DNA from: Stereum hirsutum FP-91666 SS1
Taxonomy: Eukaryota; Basidiomycota; Agaricomycetes; Russulales; Stereaceae
Direction of reading: 5' to 3'
Length of the DNA stretch: 64,000 nt
Assembly: GCF_000264905.1 (NCBI RefSeq)
Contig: NW_006763134.1
Coordinates: 2,127,626-2,191,625, forward strand
The stretch's first letter is position 1. Every line of letters begins with the position of its first letter. Of the stretch, positions 46,442-57,904 are shown in pieces. Below the pieces are notes generated by a model, which was given only the letters and a program-made list of their open reading frames with translations, was not told the origin of the DNA and searched no databases. Made by a program: the position numbers and the translations under genes.

Positions 46442-46936
46442 ATGTCGCGACCAAAGGGCTCAAGGGACGACCTTGTCTACGGCTTTCTCGCCAACGAAGT
46501 CCAACTTATGGAGCGAGCCAGGGCTCACGGCTTCGTCGTCGATCTTCCTCCCCACGAGATTGCAGTGTATAAAGCCGAGAATTATACCGACGCACAGATG
46601 ATTGAGTGCCAGTGGTTCCGTCGATCGTTGGCGATGCTCAAATACGCCAAACGGGAGATCATCCCAAAGGTCGCGATACCCAACCTAGAGCTACGAACCG
46701 TTTGGGTCGGGGATGATATCTGTATCCAATGTTTCTCGTTGCCACTCCAATACGCGTCAAGGCGTCATCGCACCCCGGAGATGGCAGCGCAGATGAAGAT
46801 ACTCGCGAAGCTCATCAATTCCGAGTTCCCGGCAGCGGCATGGTGTGCCGTCTCTGCACCAGTCCCGCCTGAGATGATAGGTCAGAAACTTCCTCCACGG
46901 CTGGTCAACTATCGCATCGAGGATTTACCGTTTTAG
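46442..46936 (+). CDS. small conserved hypothetical protein, family copy C
   Basis: A 164-residue paralogue of the genes at 26 and 45329. Starts MSRPKGSRDDLVYGFLANEV; the first ten residues differ between copies while the rest aligns without large gaps. It has AIPNLELRTVWVGDDICIQC and the same NYRIEDLPF terminus. It is the tandem neighbour of copy B. No recognised function. Confidence 0.82.
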   Translation: MSRPKGSRDDLVYGFLANEVQLMERARAHGFVVDLPPHEIAVYKAENYTDAQMIECQWFRRSLAMLKYAKREIIPKVAIPNLELRTVWVGDDICIQCFSLPLQYASRRHRTPEMAAQMKILAKLINSEFPAAAWCAVSAPVPPEMIGQKLPPRLVNYRIEDLPF

Positions 46937-47585
46937 GTTCGTGTCATATCTTCGGTTTTATCATTTCTTCTGACGTGTCTTGCTCGCAGGTTCCTGTGTC
47001 TCGGACTTGTTTCGACCCTCGTTCCAATCTTCTCCTACCACCATCTCCATGTCACTTGTCTGTCTTCACAGGTTCCCCTTTCTCGAACTTGTGCTGCCGC
47101 AAAGTTGTTCTAGCTCGTCTGTGTCTCGCGTTGTCATCCCTGCTTGTCTGTACTTTGTACACTCACGACCTTCTCATCTGATCCCATCATGTCAAACCTT
47201 TCACACACCACCTTGTTACTTCCCGGTATACCTTGCCCCAAATCAGGACGGTGTCCCGTTCAATCATTTTGTCTATACTCAGAAAACAAGAACCCAGGCT
47301 GTCGCTGCCAGATTTCCTGTAGGGTCGTCAACCCTTCGATGTACTCGAGTACAAGGTCGCAGCTTAGTGAGAGGCGCGCAGGATCATTTCAGTTACAGGC
47401 CGTGTCCGTAGCATGCTGTAGCCTGCTGTAGCGTAGAGTGACGTCACAGGTTCTGAGAGCCAAACGTCCACCGACCCTTGCGAAAAGAGGACAGCAAACA
47501 CATCTCCTTCGAGTTCATATTGCTACGGCCCGTCGATCTCCCGAGCAAAATGATTGCTAAAACTAAAACGTCATCTCCTGGATAC
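46937..47585. other. 3' flank of copy C
   Basis: Contains the repeated GTTCCTGTGTCTCGGACTTG stretch and then unrelated sequence. No gene seen. Confidence 0.35.
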
Positions 47586-47687
47586 CAATTCGACCCGGAC
47601 TCGAACCGAGAGCTTTCTACCCATGAGAACATATCAAGCTAAATATTCGCCATAAACAGACATGCATACCACTTGCACTATCAAGCC
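47586..47687 (-). tRNA. tRNA-like sequence with internal pol III boxes (degenerate or intron-bearing)
   Basis: On the minus strand an A-box match TAGTGCAAGTGG (47669-47680) and a perfect B box GGTTCGAGTCC (47597-47607) sit in tRNA geometry. The D stem GTGC/GCAT, anticodon stem TCTGT/GTAGA, five-base variable loop AAGCT and T stem CTCGG/CCGGG can all form. The acceptor stem (GGCTTGA against TCGAATT) has one mismatch and three wobbles. About 27 extra bases sit in the anticodon loop, where tRNA introns occur. The anticodon would read ATG, which is abnormal. It is most likely a tRNA pseudogene or the head of a tRNA-derived SINE, less likely a working tRNA. Confidence 0.35.
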
Positions 47688-48366
47688 GTGTCTTTTGCGG
47701 TTGAGGCGAAACCATCGCCAAGTACGGGCCAGAATTTCATGCTCATAAGCAGATATCCGGAATAGAGGAGAACATAAACTGCCCTTTCGGGCCCTACCCT
47801 GGTCCCTTTAGCTATCAGTAATAGAAACTATATTGATGGACTTTGGATGCTAATCTGACGGTAAACTCGCGCAGGGCTCCGCTACGCTCCGCCTCGCGTA
47901 CTAAAAAAACCTTGAAGTTTACCAGTCATTCTGTGTTCTGGGGGCCGAAGGGAAGGAAATACTCTACTTCAGGATTATGCCTCTCCTGATGTACATCGGG
48001 CTATATCCCACATAGAATGTGGCACCGGGACATGCAATATTGTCTATATTATACTATACCACGCCCTCCGGGCCAGACCTGTTCCTTCAGTCCCCACAGA
48101 TTTGGCCACTAAGTTGCTTTGCTTCAAGCTCCTTCGCCACTTGGCGAAGAGGAGACAATGAGGAAGACGAGAACACCAAACAGTAGACAAGTTGGAGTTG
48201 TACGAGAGACGGAAAGATGCGGGGCTGACGAGGTGACTGTGATGCTCCGAGATACCACAGTGACAAAAACATGAAGCTCAGGACAGGCCCCACAGTTTTG
48301 ACGCCACCGCCACAGGTCGGGGCGTGACGTGACTAGTGTTACCGCAATGAATGACTCTTGTTCTAA
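47688..48366. other. spacer before the assembly gap
   Basis: No gene recognised. The minus-strand frame at 48124-48636 runs into the 377-bp duplicated block and shows no family motif. Confidence 0.3.
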
Positions 48367-48743
48367 GACCTGTCCTAACGGAACAGGAATATACCAGTAC
48401 ACTGACAACTGGAACGAAGATGCCAACCTCTGTGGACCGCCCTGCCCACCCTCCTTGCCGGGGCGATCCACAGATGTTGGCCTCTTTTCCAATCGAGTCA
48501 TGCAGATGCAGTATTTATTCAAGTAGGGGTGTATTGGGAATGCACGAACATCGGCCTTATTTATGAGCTCGAGACGACGAGAGTGGAGGAGGATGGAAGG
48601 CCGGCCGGCCGTGTGGCCAATTGCAACGTGTGGCAAGCACGCGAGTAGTGCGGTCTGGGCGCATGGGAAGTGCCGATCGGAACGAGACTAACTATGTCTG
48701 GCTGTTTGACGAAAATTAGCTGCTAACAGACCTTGTCCCCTAA
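48367..48743 (+). repeat. 377-bp exact direct repeat, copy next to the gap (left)
   Basis: Identical by eye to 48949-49325. It ends exactly where the Ns begin. Confidence 0.9.
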
Positions 48744-48948
48744 NNNNNNNNNNNNNNNNNNNNNNNNNNNNNNNNNNNNNNNNNNNNNNNNNNNNNNNNN
48801 NNNNNNNNNNNNNNNNNNNNNNNNNNNNNNNNNNNNNNNNNNNNNNNNNNNNNNNNNNNNNNNNNNNNNNNNNNNNNNNNNNNNNNNNNNNNNNNNNNNN
48901 NNNNNNNNNNNNNNNNNNNNNNNNNNNNNNNNNNNNNNNNNNNNNNNN
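48744..48948. other. assembly gap (205 Ns)
   Basis: Run of undetermined bases. Its flanks are the two identical 377-bp blocks, so the gap may be a failed contig merge rather than missing sequence. Confidence 0.98.
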
Positions 48949-49325
48949 GACCTGTCCTAACGGAACAGGAATATACCAGTACACTGACAACTGGAACGAA
49001 GATGCCAACCTCTGTGGACCGCCCTGCCCACCCTCCTTGCCGGGGCGATCCACAGATGTTGGCCTCTTTTCCAATCGAGTCATGCAGATGCAGTATTTAT
49101 TCAAGTAGGGGTGTATTGGGAATGCACGAACATCGGCCTTATTTATGAGCTCGAGACGACGAGAGTGGAGGAGGATGGAAGGCCGGCCGGCCGTGTGGCC
49201 AATTGCAACGTGTGGCAAGCACGCGAGTAGTGCGGTCTGGGCGCATGGGAAGTGCCGATCGGAACGAGACTAACTATGTCTGGCTGTTTGACGAAAATTA
49301 GCTGCTAACAGACCTTGTCCCCTAA
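48949..49325 (+). repeat. 377-bp exact direct repeat, copy next to the gap (right)
   Basis: Starts at the first base after the gap and matches 48367-48743. Unique sequence (AGGGACCAGG) follows. Confidence 0.9.
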
Positions 49326-49566
49326 AGGGACCAGGAATCTGATAAGTTTCTGTAGCGATGATCAGAAGGACCAACTCGACTCATACCAGAGCCAAAGACC
49401 CCAGCCAAGAACTGCACAAGAACATACTTTGCTAGAGCAGACGAAGAGGTGGTCCGTATCCAGATACGCCACCGAATCTGCCTAGAGTCTGAGAACGAAA
49501 AGCCGAGCAAGATATTTCCGATGAATAAGGACCTCTTTGTCACTTTACAAGATATCTTGAGTTATA

Positions 49567-49617
49567 GCGAGCAGACGCTGGTCGCGAGCAGACGCTGGTC
49601 GCGAGCAGACGCTGGTC
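49567..49617 (+). repeat. 17-bp tandem repeat, three copies
   Basis: GCGAGCAGACGCTGGTC occurs three times without change, downstream of the uS15 gene. Confidence 0.85.
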
Positions 49618-49838
49618 ACGAGCGATATTGGATGCGAAAACCTGCCAGGTGTGTGATGGAGAGGCATGGAATACGACCAAAAACGCATATGCATACACGG
49701 ACGAGAAAAGGCATGAGCAGCATGTCAAAAATAAGTTCTCCCCCTCTTCCAGCTCACACCCGCACCTGACAGCCCAACGCCAACTATCCTCAGCCCCCAG
49801 AATCCTACAAAACCCAAAGCGCAAAAGAAGGAAGGCGT

Positions 49839-50462
49839 CTATGCGATGAGGGTGGAGGCGGTGGCAGAGTCGTACTTGAACGAAGGAGGGATCTGCTGCT
49901 TCGTCTTGTAGTACCGGGCGAGACGGTGGATACGGGACTCGATGAGAATGAGGCGGAACTTCGAGTCCTTGTCCTTGCGGTTGGTCTCAAGGTGCTTGCG
50001 GACTGCGACAGCCTTTTTGACGAGGTGCCAAAGGTCCTCGGGGATGGAGGGTGCGAGACCTATAGACGAAAGACAACAGAAACATACCGATGAAGATTAC
50101 ACCAATCGTACCCCAATCCAACCAAATGCATCAGAACCCGAGATGTTGTGAATTGGAGAAGTAGACGCACCGTTTGATTTCAAGATACGGAGGATCTTGT
50201 TACCGGTGACGAAGCGCACTTGGGGGATACCGTGCGAATCACGGAGAGTGACACCGATTTGCGAAGGGGTAAGACCCTTGCGGGCGAGCTTGGCGATGTG
50301 GTCGACGACATCATCAGGGGTGGTCTTGAGCCAGGAAGGGGGGGTGCGGCGGTAAGGGAGGGCGGAGGACGCTGTAAGATATGTTCGTCAAGGCTTCTAA
50401 GTCCAAGTCCAAGTCAAGACAAACGCACAAATGCCCTTTCCGGGAGCGTGCATACGACCCAT
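49839..50462 (-). CDS. RPS13: 40S ribosomal protein S13 (uS15)
   Basis: Small-subunit protein of the cytosolic ribosome that binds 18S rRNA. The ATG at 50462 starts [11 protein letters not shown]; an intron after the first base of the next Ser codon (GTGCGT to TTACAG) joins to [53 protein letters not shown] and [19 protein letters not shown] follow, with an intron inside the SNG codon (50058-50170). The end is [12 protein letters not shown] to TASTLIA. Length is about 151 residues, the usual size. It is transcribed divergently from eS6 at 50910 with 447 bases between the start codons. Confidence 0.97.
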
Positions 50463-50909
50463 GGCTCTGTAAATCAACCGTCAGCACCTGGTCACCGTCG
50501 CCGACGACGAGCAGCGGTACGCACGATTATTTGGTGGGGAGTCTTGAGGGTGGAGAGTTTTGGTGCCGTTGAGCGCGTCGGTCTGTCGGTCTCTTCTCCT
50601 TGGGTGACGCTCTCGCTGCAGGGTGAGTGTCACGCGTGACGAACAGCCTAATCGGGAAGGTGTGGCTGAAAGTGTCTGTACAGTTGGCAAACCTTATTCT
50701 GCGCCACCGCGTGCCGCATTGGGACGTCGATTGAGCCAGACTCCGCTGTCCGCCCTCGCACGCGCCTCAAGACATCTCATCGCAAGTACCCTCGACGCCG
50801 ACGCCGACGACGGTGACTTCGCCTTTCCTTTCGTTCCGCAAGGTGCGTGCTTTATGACAATATCGTTGGTGACGGGGGACTTATACTGTTTTTTCCTGAA
50901 TTTTGTAGT
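50463..50909. promoter_or_regulatory. bidirectional promoter of the uS15 and eS6 genes
   Basis: The start codons of two ribosomal protein genes face away from each other across 447 bases. A probable 5' UTR intron of eS6 runs from GTGCGTGC (near 50842) to TTTTGTAG directly before the ATG. A pyrimidine-rich tract (CTTTCCTTTCGTTCC) lies just before it. Shared control of two subunit genes is inferred from the arrangement. Confidence 0.5.
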
Positions 50910-52050
50910 ATGAAGTTGAACATCGCCAGTGCGTACTGACTTAGACGATGGGAATAGACGTAGGACGGCTTGTGCTGACCGGAATCGTGTTGTGCAGACC
51001 CCGCGACGGGGCAGCAAAAGACTCTCGAAGTCGACGATGAGAAGAGATAGTGCGTGCTTCTCTTTGACTTAGGAGGGTCTGGCAAGGGTGTGTTTGGGGT
51101 TATGAAGGAAGGGTCAGGTGGATACAGAGAAGGATTGAGTTCGTCATTGCTGGATAGGATGGGTGATGCGCCGGATGCCAATGCCAGACCCTACTCGCCC
51201 GTGGCTTTAGTTTTGTCGTACTAACCATCTGCCACAGTCGTATCTTCTTTGATCATAAAATCTCTCAAGAAGTTCCCGCCGACTCGATAGGCGACGAATG
51301 GGCCGGCTACATCCTCCGCATCACCGGTGGTAACGACAAGCAGGGTTTCCCCATGAAGCAGGGTGTCCTCGTCCCTTATCGTGTCCGTCTCCTCCTTTCC
51401 GACGGTCACTCTTGCTACCGCGCACGCAAGGACGGTGAGCGCCGCCGCAAGTCAGTCCGTGGATGTATCGTGGCTTCCGACATCGCCGTTCTCTCCCTCG
51501 TTCTCGTCAAGCAGGGTGAGCAGGAGATCCCTGGTCTTACCGACAACGTCCTCCCCAAGAGGTTGGGTCCCAAGAGGGCGACGAAGATCAGGAAGTTCTT
51601 CAACTTGAGCAAGGAGGACGATGTCAGGAAGTACGTCGTCAGGAGGGAGGTCAAGAGCTCAAAGAAGGAGGACGCGAAGCCCTACATGAAGGCGTGAGTA
51701 TCTCTTTCTCATCTGTTACGTGCACGTCTGAGAATTCTATGCACTTCAGTCCCAAAATCCAGCGACTCGTCACCCCCGTCCGTCTCCAGCGCCGCCGTCA
51801 CCTCCGTGCCCTCAAGGTTCGCCGGATCGAACACCAGCGGGACCAGAAGACCGAATACGAGTACGTCCGATTCATTCACAACCTTCTTCTCCAGCTAACA
51901 GGCTTGCAGTGCGCTCCTCGCCAAGCGCATCGCCGAGAAAAAGGAGAAGGTCGCTGCCATCAAGGCGTCCCACAAGAAGTACGTCTTTCTCCATCTCTTC
52001 ACGCTACCTCTGGTCTTAACATATGTTTCCCGATTCACAGGACCGCTTAA
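50910..52050 (+). CDS. RPS6: 40S ribosomal protein S6 (eS6)
   Basis: Small-subunit ribosomal protein. The ATG at 50910 gives MKLNIAN; exons join at GTGCGT/GCAG and GTGCGT/CACAG to [18 protein letters not shown] and [15 protein letters not shown]. The main exon carries [39 protein letters not shown] and [18 protein letters not shown]. Two further exons hold [17 protein letters not shown] and [20 protein letters not shown] last exon of four codons ends KKTA at 52050. The basic RRxSS phosphorylation tail known from animal and yeast eS6 is not visible in this model. Otherwise full length, about 237 residues. Confidence 0.96.
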
Positions 52051-53052
52051 ATGAATCTTTTTGGATCTTCTGGTTTTCTTACTTCGCGGGTCTCACATAC
52101 GTACGGTCGATGCTCATCTACCCTCATGCCTCCGCCTACCCCTCCCCTTGCCGCTGCCTCCCTATGACTTTCCTACAATCTGCTGCATGTCCTCCGTTTT
52201 CTTTACCTGTCTCCTTTTTCTATGCATGATGTATGGCAAGCATATCGAACTGGCGTTGAGGGGCCTTGTATGTGTAAAGGACTGGTCTGCGTGCCTCGAG
52301 GTTCAGCACATCGCGCTACCTAAGTCTTCGATCTCGGCGTATACGGAGGAAAGCTATCGCCGGTAATGGCGCTGCTTTGTGGCACTGTGATGTGGCGTAA
52401 GTCGGAGTTCGTCGGAGTTCCTTTGACTCTGAGTCTCTCGTGGTGGCACCGTTTGCGGTCTTCTCCTTTGTCTGCAACGCCGATGAAGCACTCCTGTGTC
52501 TTTGCTTTCTTCACGATATTCTCTTTGGAAAGTTTCTTGGCAATTTTGTATTTGTTACAGTTGCCAACATGCTATCTCTGACGACGCATGCATACGATTC
52601 GCTTTCAGGGGGTTCCTTGGCCGGCGGGCACCGATCATTGGTCGGTATCGTAGTTGTTGAAACAGACGTTGGTCTAATATCGTATTTTCATCACTCGAGA
52701 ACGAGTGTTTCGCTATGTTGATCGGTGATATTCGATTGATCTCCAGCCGGCAAGCGGCGGTCACTCGCGACTCAGAGACCTCTACATCATCACTTGACAC
52801 TGCTGTTTCAACAATATCTTCACCTTGGACTCTATGCTCGACTACGTATAATCAATCTTCGGGGACAGTGATTATGCTGTGTTCGCCTTGCTCTCCAGGG
52901 TCTTCAGGGGATTTTCATAGTTGAGAAGCCCGCGGAATAACAGCGGAAGGCGCTCTCCGTCATTATTTCTACACTTATCTCGACGGGCCGCGAACTCGTG
53001 CTCAGGACTTCTTCCTATCATTTGGTCTTCCTGCGCCGTCACGCGTCATACA
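52051..53052. other. spacer between eS6 and the fucosidase, nothing recognised
   Basis: About 1 kb. A frame at 52715-52924 is Ser/Thr-rich but has no motif or paralogue. The left part is presumably the eS6 3' UTR. Confidence 0.35.
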
Positions 53053-53059
53053 TATAAAG
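53053..53059 (+). promoter_or_regulatory. TATA box of the GH29 gene
   Basis: TATAAAG lies 96 bases upstream of the ATG at 53149. Confidence 0.45.
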
Positions 53060-53148
53060 CCCGCTTTCTTCACAGATATAAATGCCATGGTTGAGATGGG
53101 CTGGAATCTTGCTGAGTGCTTCTTCGAATCATCTGCTCGACGTTCGCG

Positions 53149-56100
53149 ATGCGGCCTTCTCTTGCTCCGTACGCGTCTGCGCTCGCTGTCTTGAATGTGC
53201 TCCTTTCGTTCGAGGACGCCTCCGCTAGTCAGGTTCAGGTTGATCTTTCCTCGTATTTGAATAACAAGGCTGCTGCACTCGATGGTTATATGGCTAGTTT
53301 CGATGGTCATAATGATTCTTATCCCGCTGAGTATCTCCCAACTGGTTTCATCGTCGACGCGTCCATAAACGTATGGCCTTTTCCTCCTCTCTTCTCGCAG
53401 AAATCAAAACTTCGTTCCTCGAACTGACTCCTACTCTCGGAATAGTATACCCTCCCGGACTTCACCGCTCCGAACCTAACGACCTTCGACAACGTGAACT
53501 GCTCAGCACAGACCATTCCCGTCCCGCCAGGAAAATATCACTCCTTCAACTGGCTCGGCGCGACGGACGGGGGTGCAACCATCAATGGGCAGTTCTATGC
53601 GATTTATGAGGACGGGACGAATGAAACGTTAGGGTTCGTGGTGGCGCCGTGGTGGCTTGCGAACCCGTCAGATGGGCCCGTTAGTGCGCCGTATTTGAAT
53701 GAGGGATTGAGTAACGGGACGACTTACAAGAATTGTGAGTTTGGGTTTTCGGCTATCTGACTGATTACGTTGAGGGGGTGAGTGAGGACGTTGTTGACGG
53801 GTATTGGGATTCGGTGTAGATAATGCTACGAGGATGTTCAGCTTTCAACATCATTTGGACAATGCGAAGACGCTTACAAGCATTATACTCGCGAAGTAAG
53901 TCTCGACGTGACTTGGTTCCGCTTTCTTGGCTCTTTCTGATGTTGATACTTTTGGTTTTCTGCCTCCAGCGAGACTGGTTCGTCCGAGACAACGGGGGTC
54001 ATCAGCATCCATATGTTCTCCATGACGCTCGTCGCAGTGGATACAGATGCGACCACAGAATGTGGACCGGTGTTGAACGTCCAGAACGTCCGGAGTACTA
54101 CAAAGTGAGATTTCTCATTGTCCGTCCATCCCTTTTACTATGAACTAACAACGAGTGCCAGGTTTCGCACCCTCAACGAGACACAGGTCCAGCTCATGGA
54201 GATCACCCTGAACAACTTCGCTCCATCCACAGCCGACCCATCTTCCTGGATCACCAAACCCACAACCTTCACACTCTCCTCGTCCTCCATTCGGACTGTC
54301 CTACCGGGAACAGTGCAGCGTCTCCGTGGTGGCGACCAAGTCCGCGTCATTGTTGGGGTGTTGAACACAAATAATGTCACGGCCGGGACTCTGGTCGATG
54401 ATGTCGTGGTTCTTGTGGATGGAAAGCAGGTCGGTGGAAAGTGGAGCGTTACTGCAGGAATTCCGGATTATGTGGAGGGTGACGAGAGTTTGATGACGCA
54501 TGAGAGCCCGGAATGGTTTGATGGAGCGAAGGTCAGTTCCTGCTACATCCCACATGAGCGGCTCCGTCTGACTGCCTTGCTTTCCAGTTCGGCCTCTTCG
54601 TCCACTGGGGTAAAATTTCCTGCTTTTTCTGTCCATTCCTTTTCCTCTTCGTTGCTCACGACTTCTTGTGGCGACGTGATTAGGTATATACTCGGTCCCA
54701 TCGTGGACCGTCTCCGGCACGCAATACGCCGAGTGGTACTGGTACTGGCAACACAACCCGGCTAACTCATCCTCCGCGGTGTGGACGCACCATAAGGAAG
54801 TCTATGGCGAGGACTTCTTATACGATGATTTCTTCCCGAATTTTACGGCGAGCGCGTTTGATGCGAAGGAGTTTGTGAAGTTTGTGGCGGATATCGGGGC
54901 GAAATATTATGTGAGTCGGGTTTTGGACTTTCAGATGTGGGACAAGAACGAAGATGGGTCAATTTCCTGATGCATGTGCTGACGTTGGTGATGATGCTCT
55001 AGGTTTTGACTACGAAGCATCACGATGGGTTCGCGCTGTTCGATACCGGGAATTCGTCAAATCGCAATTCACTCAACTACGGCCCCCAGTCAGTATCTAT
55101 TTTACCTTCCATGACATCAGTAACGCTGACATACGGTATATCGCAGACGTGATCTCGTGGCCGAGATCGTCGCTGCAGCCAAAGAAACCCAACCTCAACT
55201 ACACAATGGGGTCAGTTTTCCTGCCACCAGTCACAAGCCCACCATCAGCCTCTGCTCTCCTCTCTATTCGTCCGGTCTAAATCTGGTTTTCAAACATTTC
55301 CCAGCTTTACTTCTCCCTACCAGAATGGTTTAATCCGTCGTTCGCGAAGTATGGACACGCGGATGCGGGAGATGACTTGTATCATCGACGGTCGACTGTT
55401 CCTGGGACAGTGAGTGCTAATGCGTCCTGCTGCGACCTTCATGTCTGAGGATAGACGGTGACTTTTTGGTGTATAGCCTGGATACGACATCCTTCAGCGC
55501 ACAGGATGGGCCGGTGGACTCGCTCAGTACGCTTCTTCACCCCCTTTTCCTTCCCCACCGGCGCCTAAAGTTTTTGTTCCTTCTTGGCTGTGTCCGCCCC
55601 TACAGCAACGCATACAACTGGTCCGCTCCACTAGAACTATACACTGGCTACGTCGAAGTCGACGACTTCCTCGTCGATATCATGAAGCCGCAAATGGAGG
55701 CGTTGTTCTATAATTATGATGCGGATATCCTATGGTGCGATGTTGGTGGCCCGACGATATTCCAGGAAATTGGTGCGTCCTCTGCGTTATTCCATTCAGG
55801 AGCAGTAACTCTGACGTTGTTACCGGTTCTGTTTGTGACAACGACGTCGTTGTAGCTCCTGCGTGGTTCAACACTGCGAAGGAGGCAGGAAGGCAGGTGA
55901 CTTATAATGCGCGGTGCGGGGCAAATTATTCGGACTTCGATGTACGTGCCATTTCTATGTTGTGATTAGACCGGGTTCTTACTGTATTGACGCCGACAGA
56001 ACCCTGAATACTCGTCCACGAACTCGCTCAGTACGTTCATCCATCACCTATCCTTTTCTGCCGTCTACTGCTCATCGTTGATCCTGATCCTCACGCAACA

Positions 56101-56970
56101 GAGCTGCGCAAGTGGGAATCCGTGAGTCCTCACTATATCCGATGACTCCTTTGAAAGAGTATTCAAACTGATGACCTTAATCGGACCAAATAGAGCGAAG
56201 GTTCTGACCCGTACTCTTATGGCTTCAACCAAGATACTCCATGGTCAAATTACCAGAACTCTAGCTACATCCTTCACTCGCTCATCGACATTGTCTCGAA
56301 AAATGGGAATTACTTGATCGATATCGGTCCGATGGCGAACGGTACGTTCTATCCTTATTTTTTTACTACGAGTTTTAGTACCTGATCGATCAATGAACCT
56401 GTGGACGAGTAGGGACGATCGTAGAGCCTTCGGTGACTTCCTTACTTGAAGTTGGCCAGTGGTTGCAGATTGCGTGAGTTACACCAGAAACATAGCTTTT
56501 GTACATCATTCGTGCTGATGAAAGGGGGTCGACATGTTCAGAGGCGACGCGATCTACGATACGCAATATTGGTTTGTTGCTGCGGAAGATGATGCGTCTG
56601 ACCTGCGTTTCGTACGTTTATCTTTCCTTCATATTATCTTTTCGCTCACTTCCTTGCATTTGCATTTACCGATTCGCAGACTACCAAATCTGATGCCTTT
56701 TACATCATCTCTCTCGAATACCCTACCAACGGGACAATTCGAACTTCCCTCCCACTTCCCGTCAAGAACGGCGACATCGTCACTTTCCTCGGAAATACGA
56801 CCACGACCACGACTTCCTCCAACTCGACTACCATCACTGGGCGTGGAGAGGAAAAGGCAGGAGTGGAATGGCACTGGACAGACGAGGGCGTGTTTGAGCT
56901 GTTCGTGGATGAGGAGGCGTTGAAGAAGGTTGCGAATGCGTGGGCTTTCAAGATTGAGTATAAATGGTGA
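53149..56970 (+). CDS. secreted alpha-L-fucosidase (glycoside hydrolase family 29)
   Basis: Releases L-fucose from glycans outside the cell. The ATG at 53149 starts a signal peptide (MRPSLAPYASALAVLNVLL, cleavage likely after the following SFEDASA). An N-terminal region rich in Asn sequons encoded from 53220 to 54530 precedes the catalytic domain, as in other fungal GH29 proteins. Catalytic hallmarks are FGLFVHWG then IYSVPSW (split by an intron), EWYWYW, TTKHHDGFALFDT, and the nucleophile Asp in ILWCDVGGP (encoded near 55725-55755). DIVSKNGNYLIDIGPMANGT follows and the end is AFKIEYKW. More than ten short introns interrupt it. All motifs expected for activity are present; the substrate linkage is not predictable. 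Confidence 0.92.
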
Positions 56971-57904
56971 TGCTGATCGCAGTGCTGGCGTGGTTTCATT
57001 TGGTGTTCCGGTCTTGAAGGTCTCATTGGAAAAAATACAGCGCATCTGTGGATGTTATTGAGGTGTGCTCCGCGTTTGCCGAGTGGCATACGACACGATA
57101 TGCAGGCGCTGTCTGCCGTACATTTTTTCCCGAGAGACGCATTCCCTTGTTCGTAAGTAAGCGAGGTGTACTCCAGACGTGGGTGTACTATCTACGTGCC
57201 ATGAATTCATCAAGCCGGCTGTGGCACAATGACAAAAAATACCTTCTAATACTTAAGTTACTTACACATGGCTTGTGGATCGCTCTACTCGAGCCTCTAG
57301 ATTCATCTTGAGTACCATGTCTTACGAAATAAAATCGCCTTAGCTATGCGCGTCTCTCAACTACCCCTACTGTAACGACATACTGACTTGGACTTGACAT
57401 TGGACAAGGCCCTTCAAGCGGTCGCCATATTCCGGGGCCGAGGATCCTTATGAACCGCGCTGTTTGCGCGTCCTCCTGACAGTGTGATGACCGTGACCTC
57501 TCACGACCTCTCGCTTACCACCCTGCGAAACAACTTGGACCCAAGCCAACATATTTTCTCGTATGCCCCCTCATAATTGACGATCGAGCATCGAACAACG
57601 TTCTTTTCGCTGTCGGAAAACTTTTTAGCCCTTCTTGGTACTAGGTAACTTCACAATGCTCGATCAACAATGCATACCAGTTTCTGAGTCATCGGTCAAT
57701 TTCGTAGGCTACGGCATTGCCTGATTTCACTACTGGTATCATTTACTCAAGGCAGCCACGGTACAAACTACCTGACAGTACGTCCTAACGTTTTTGTACC
57801 ATACATATGAGTACAGTCAGAGTCATCTCACTCACTGTTACCGCTGTCACCTCTCATACCTCAGTTCTCCCCAGCAGTCTTTGCTGCCACGCAAGTTGCG
57901 CACG
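56971..57904. other. intergenic, nothing recognised
   Basis: Fucosidase 3' flank and promoter of the rhodanese-like gene. In-frame codons upstream of 57905 have no ATG. Confidence 0.35.

Noticed and set aside
48688..49218. Open frame running through the N gap
   Set aside because: Its middle is undetermined bases, and its ends are the duplicated 377-bp block.
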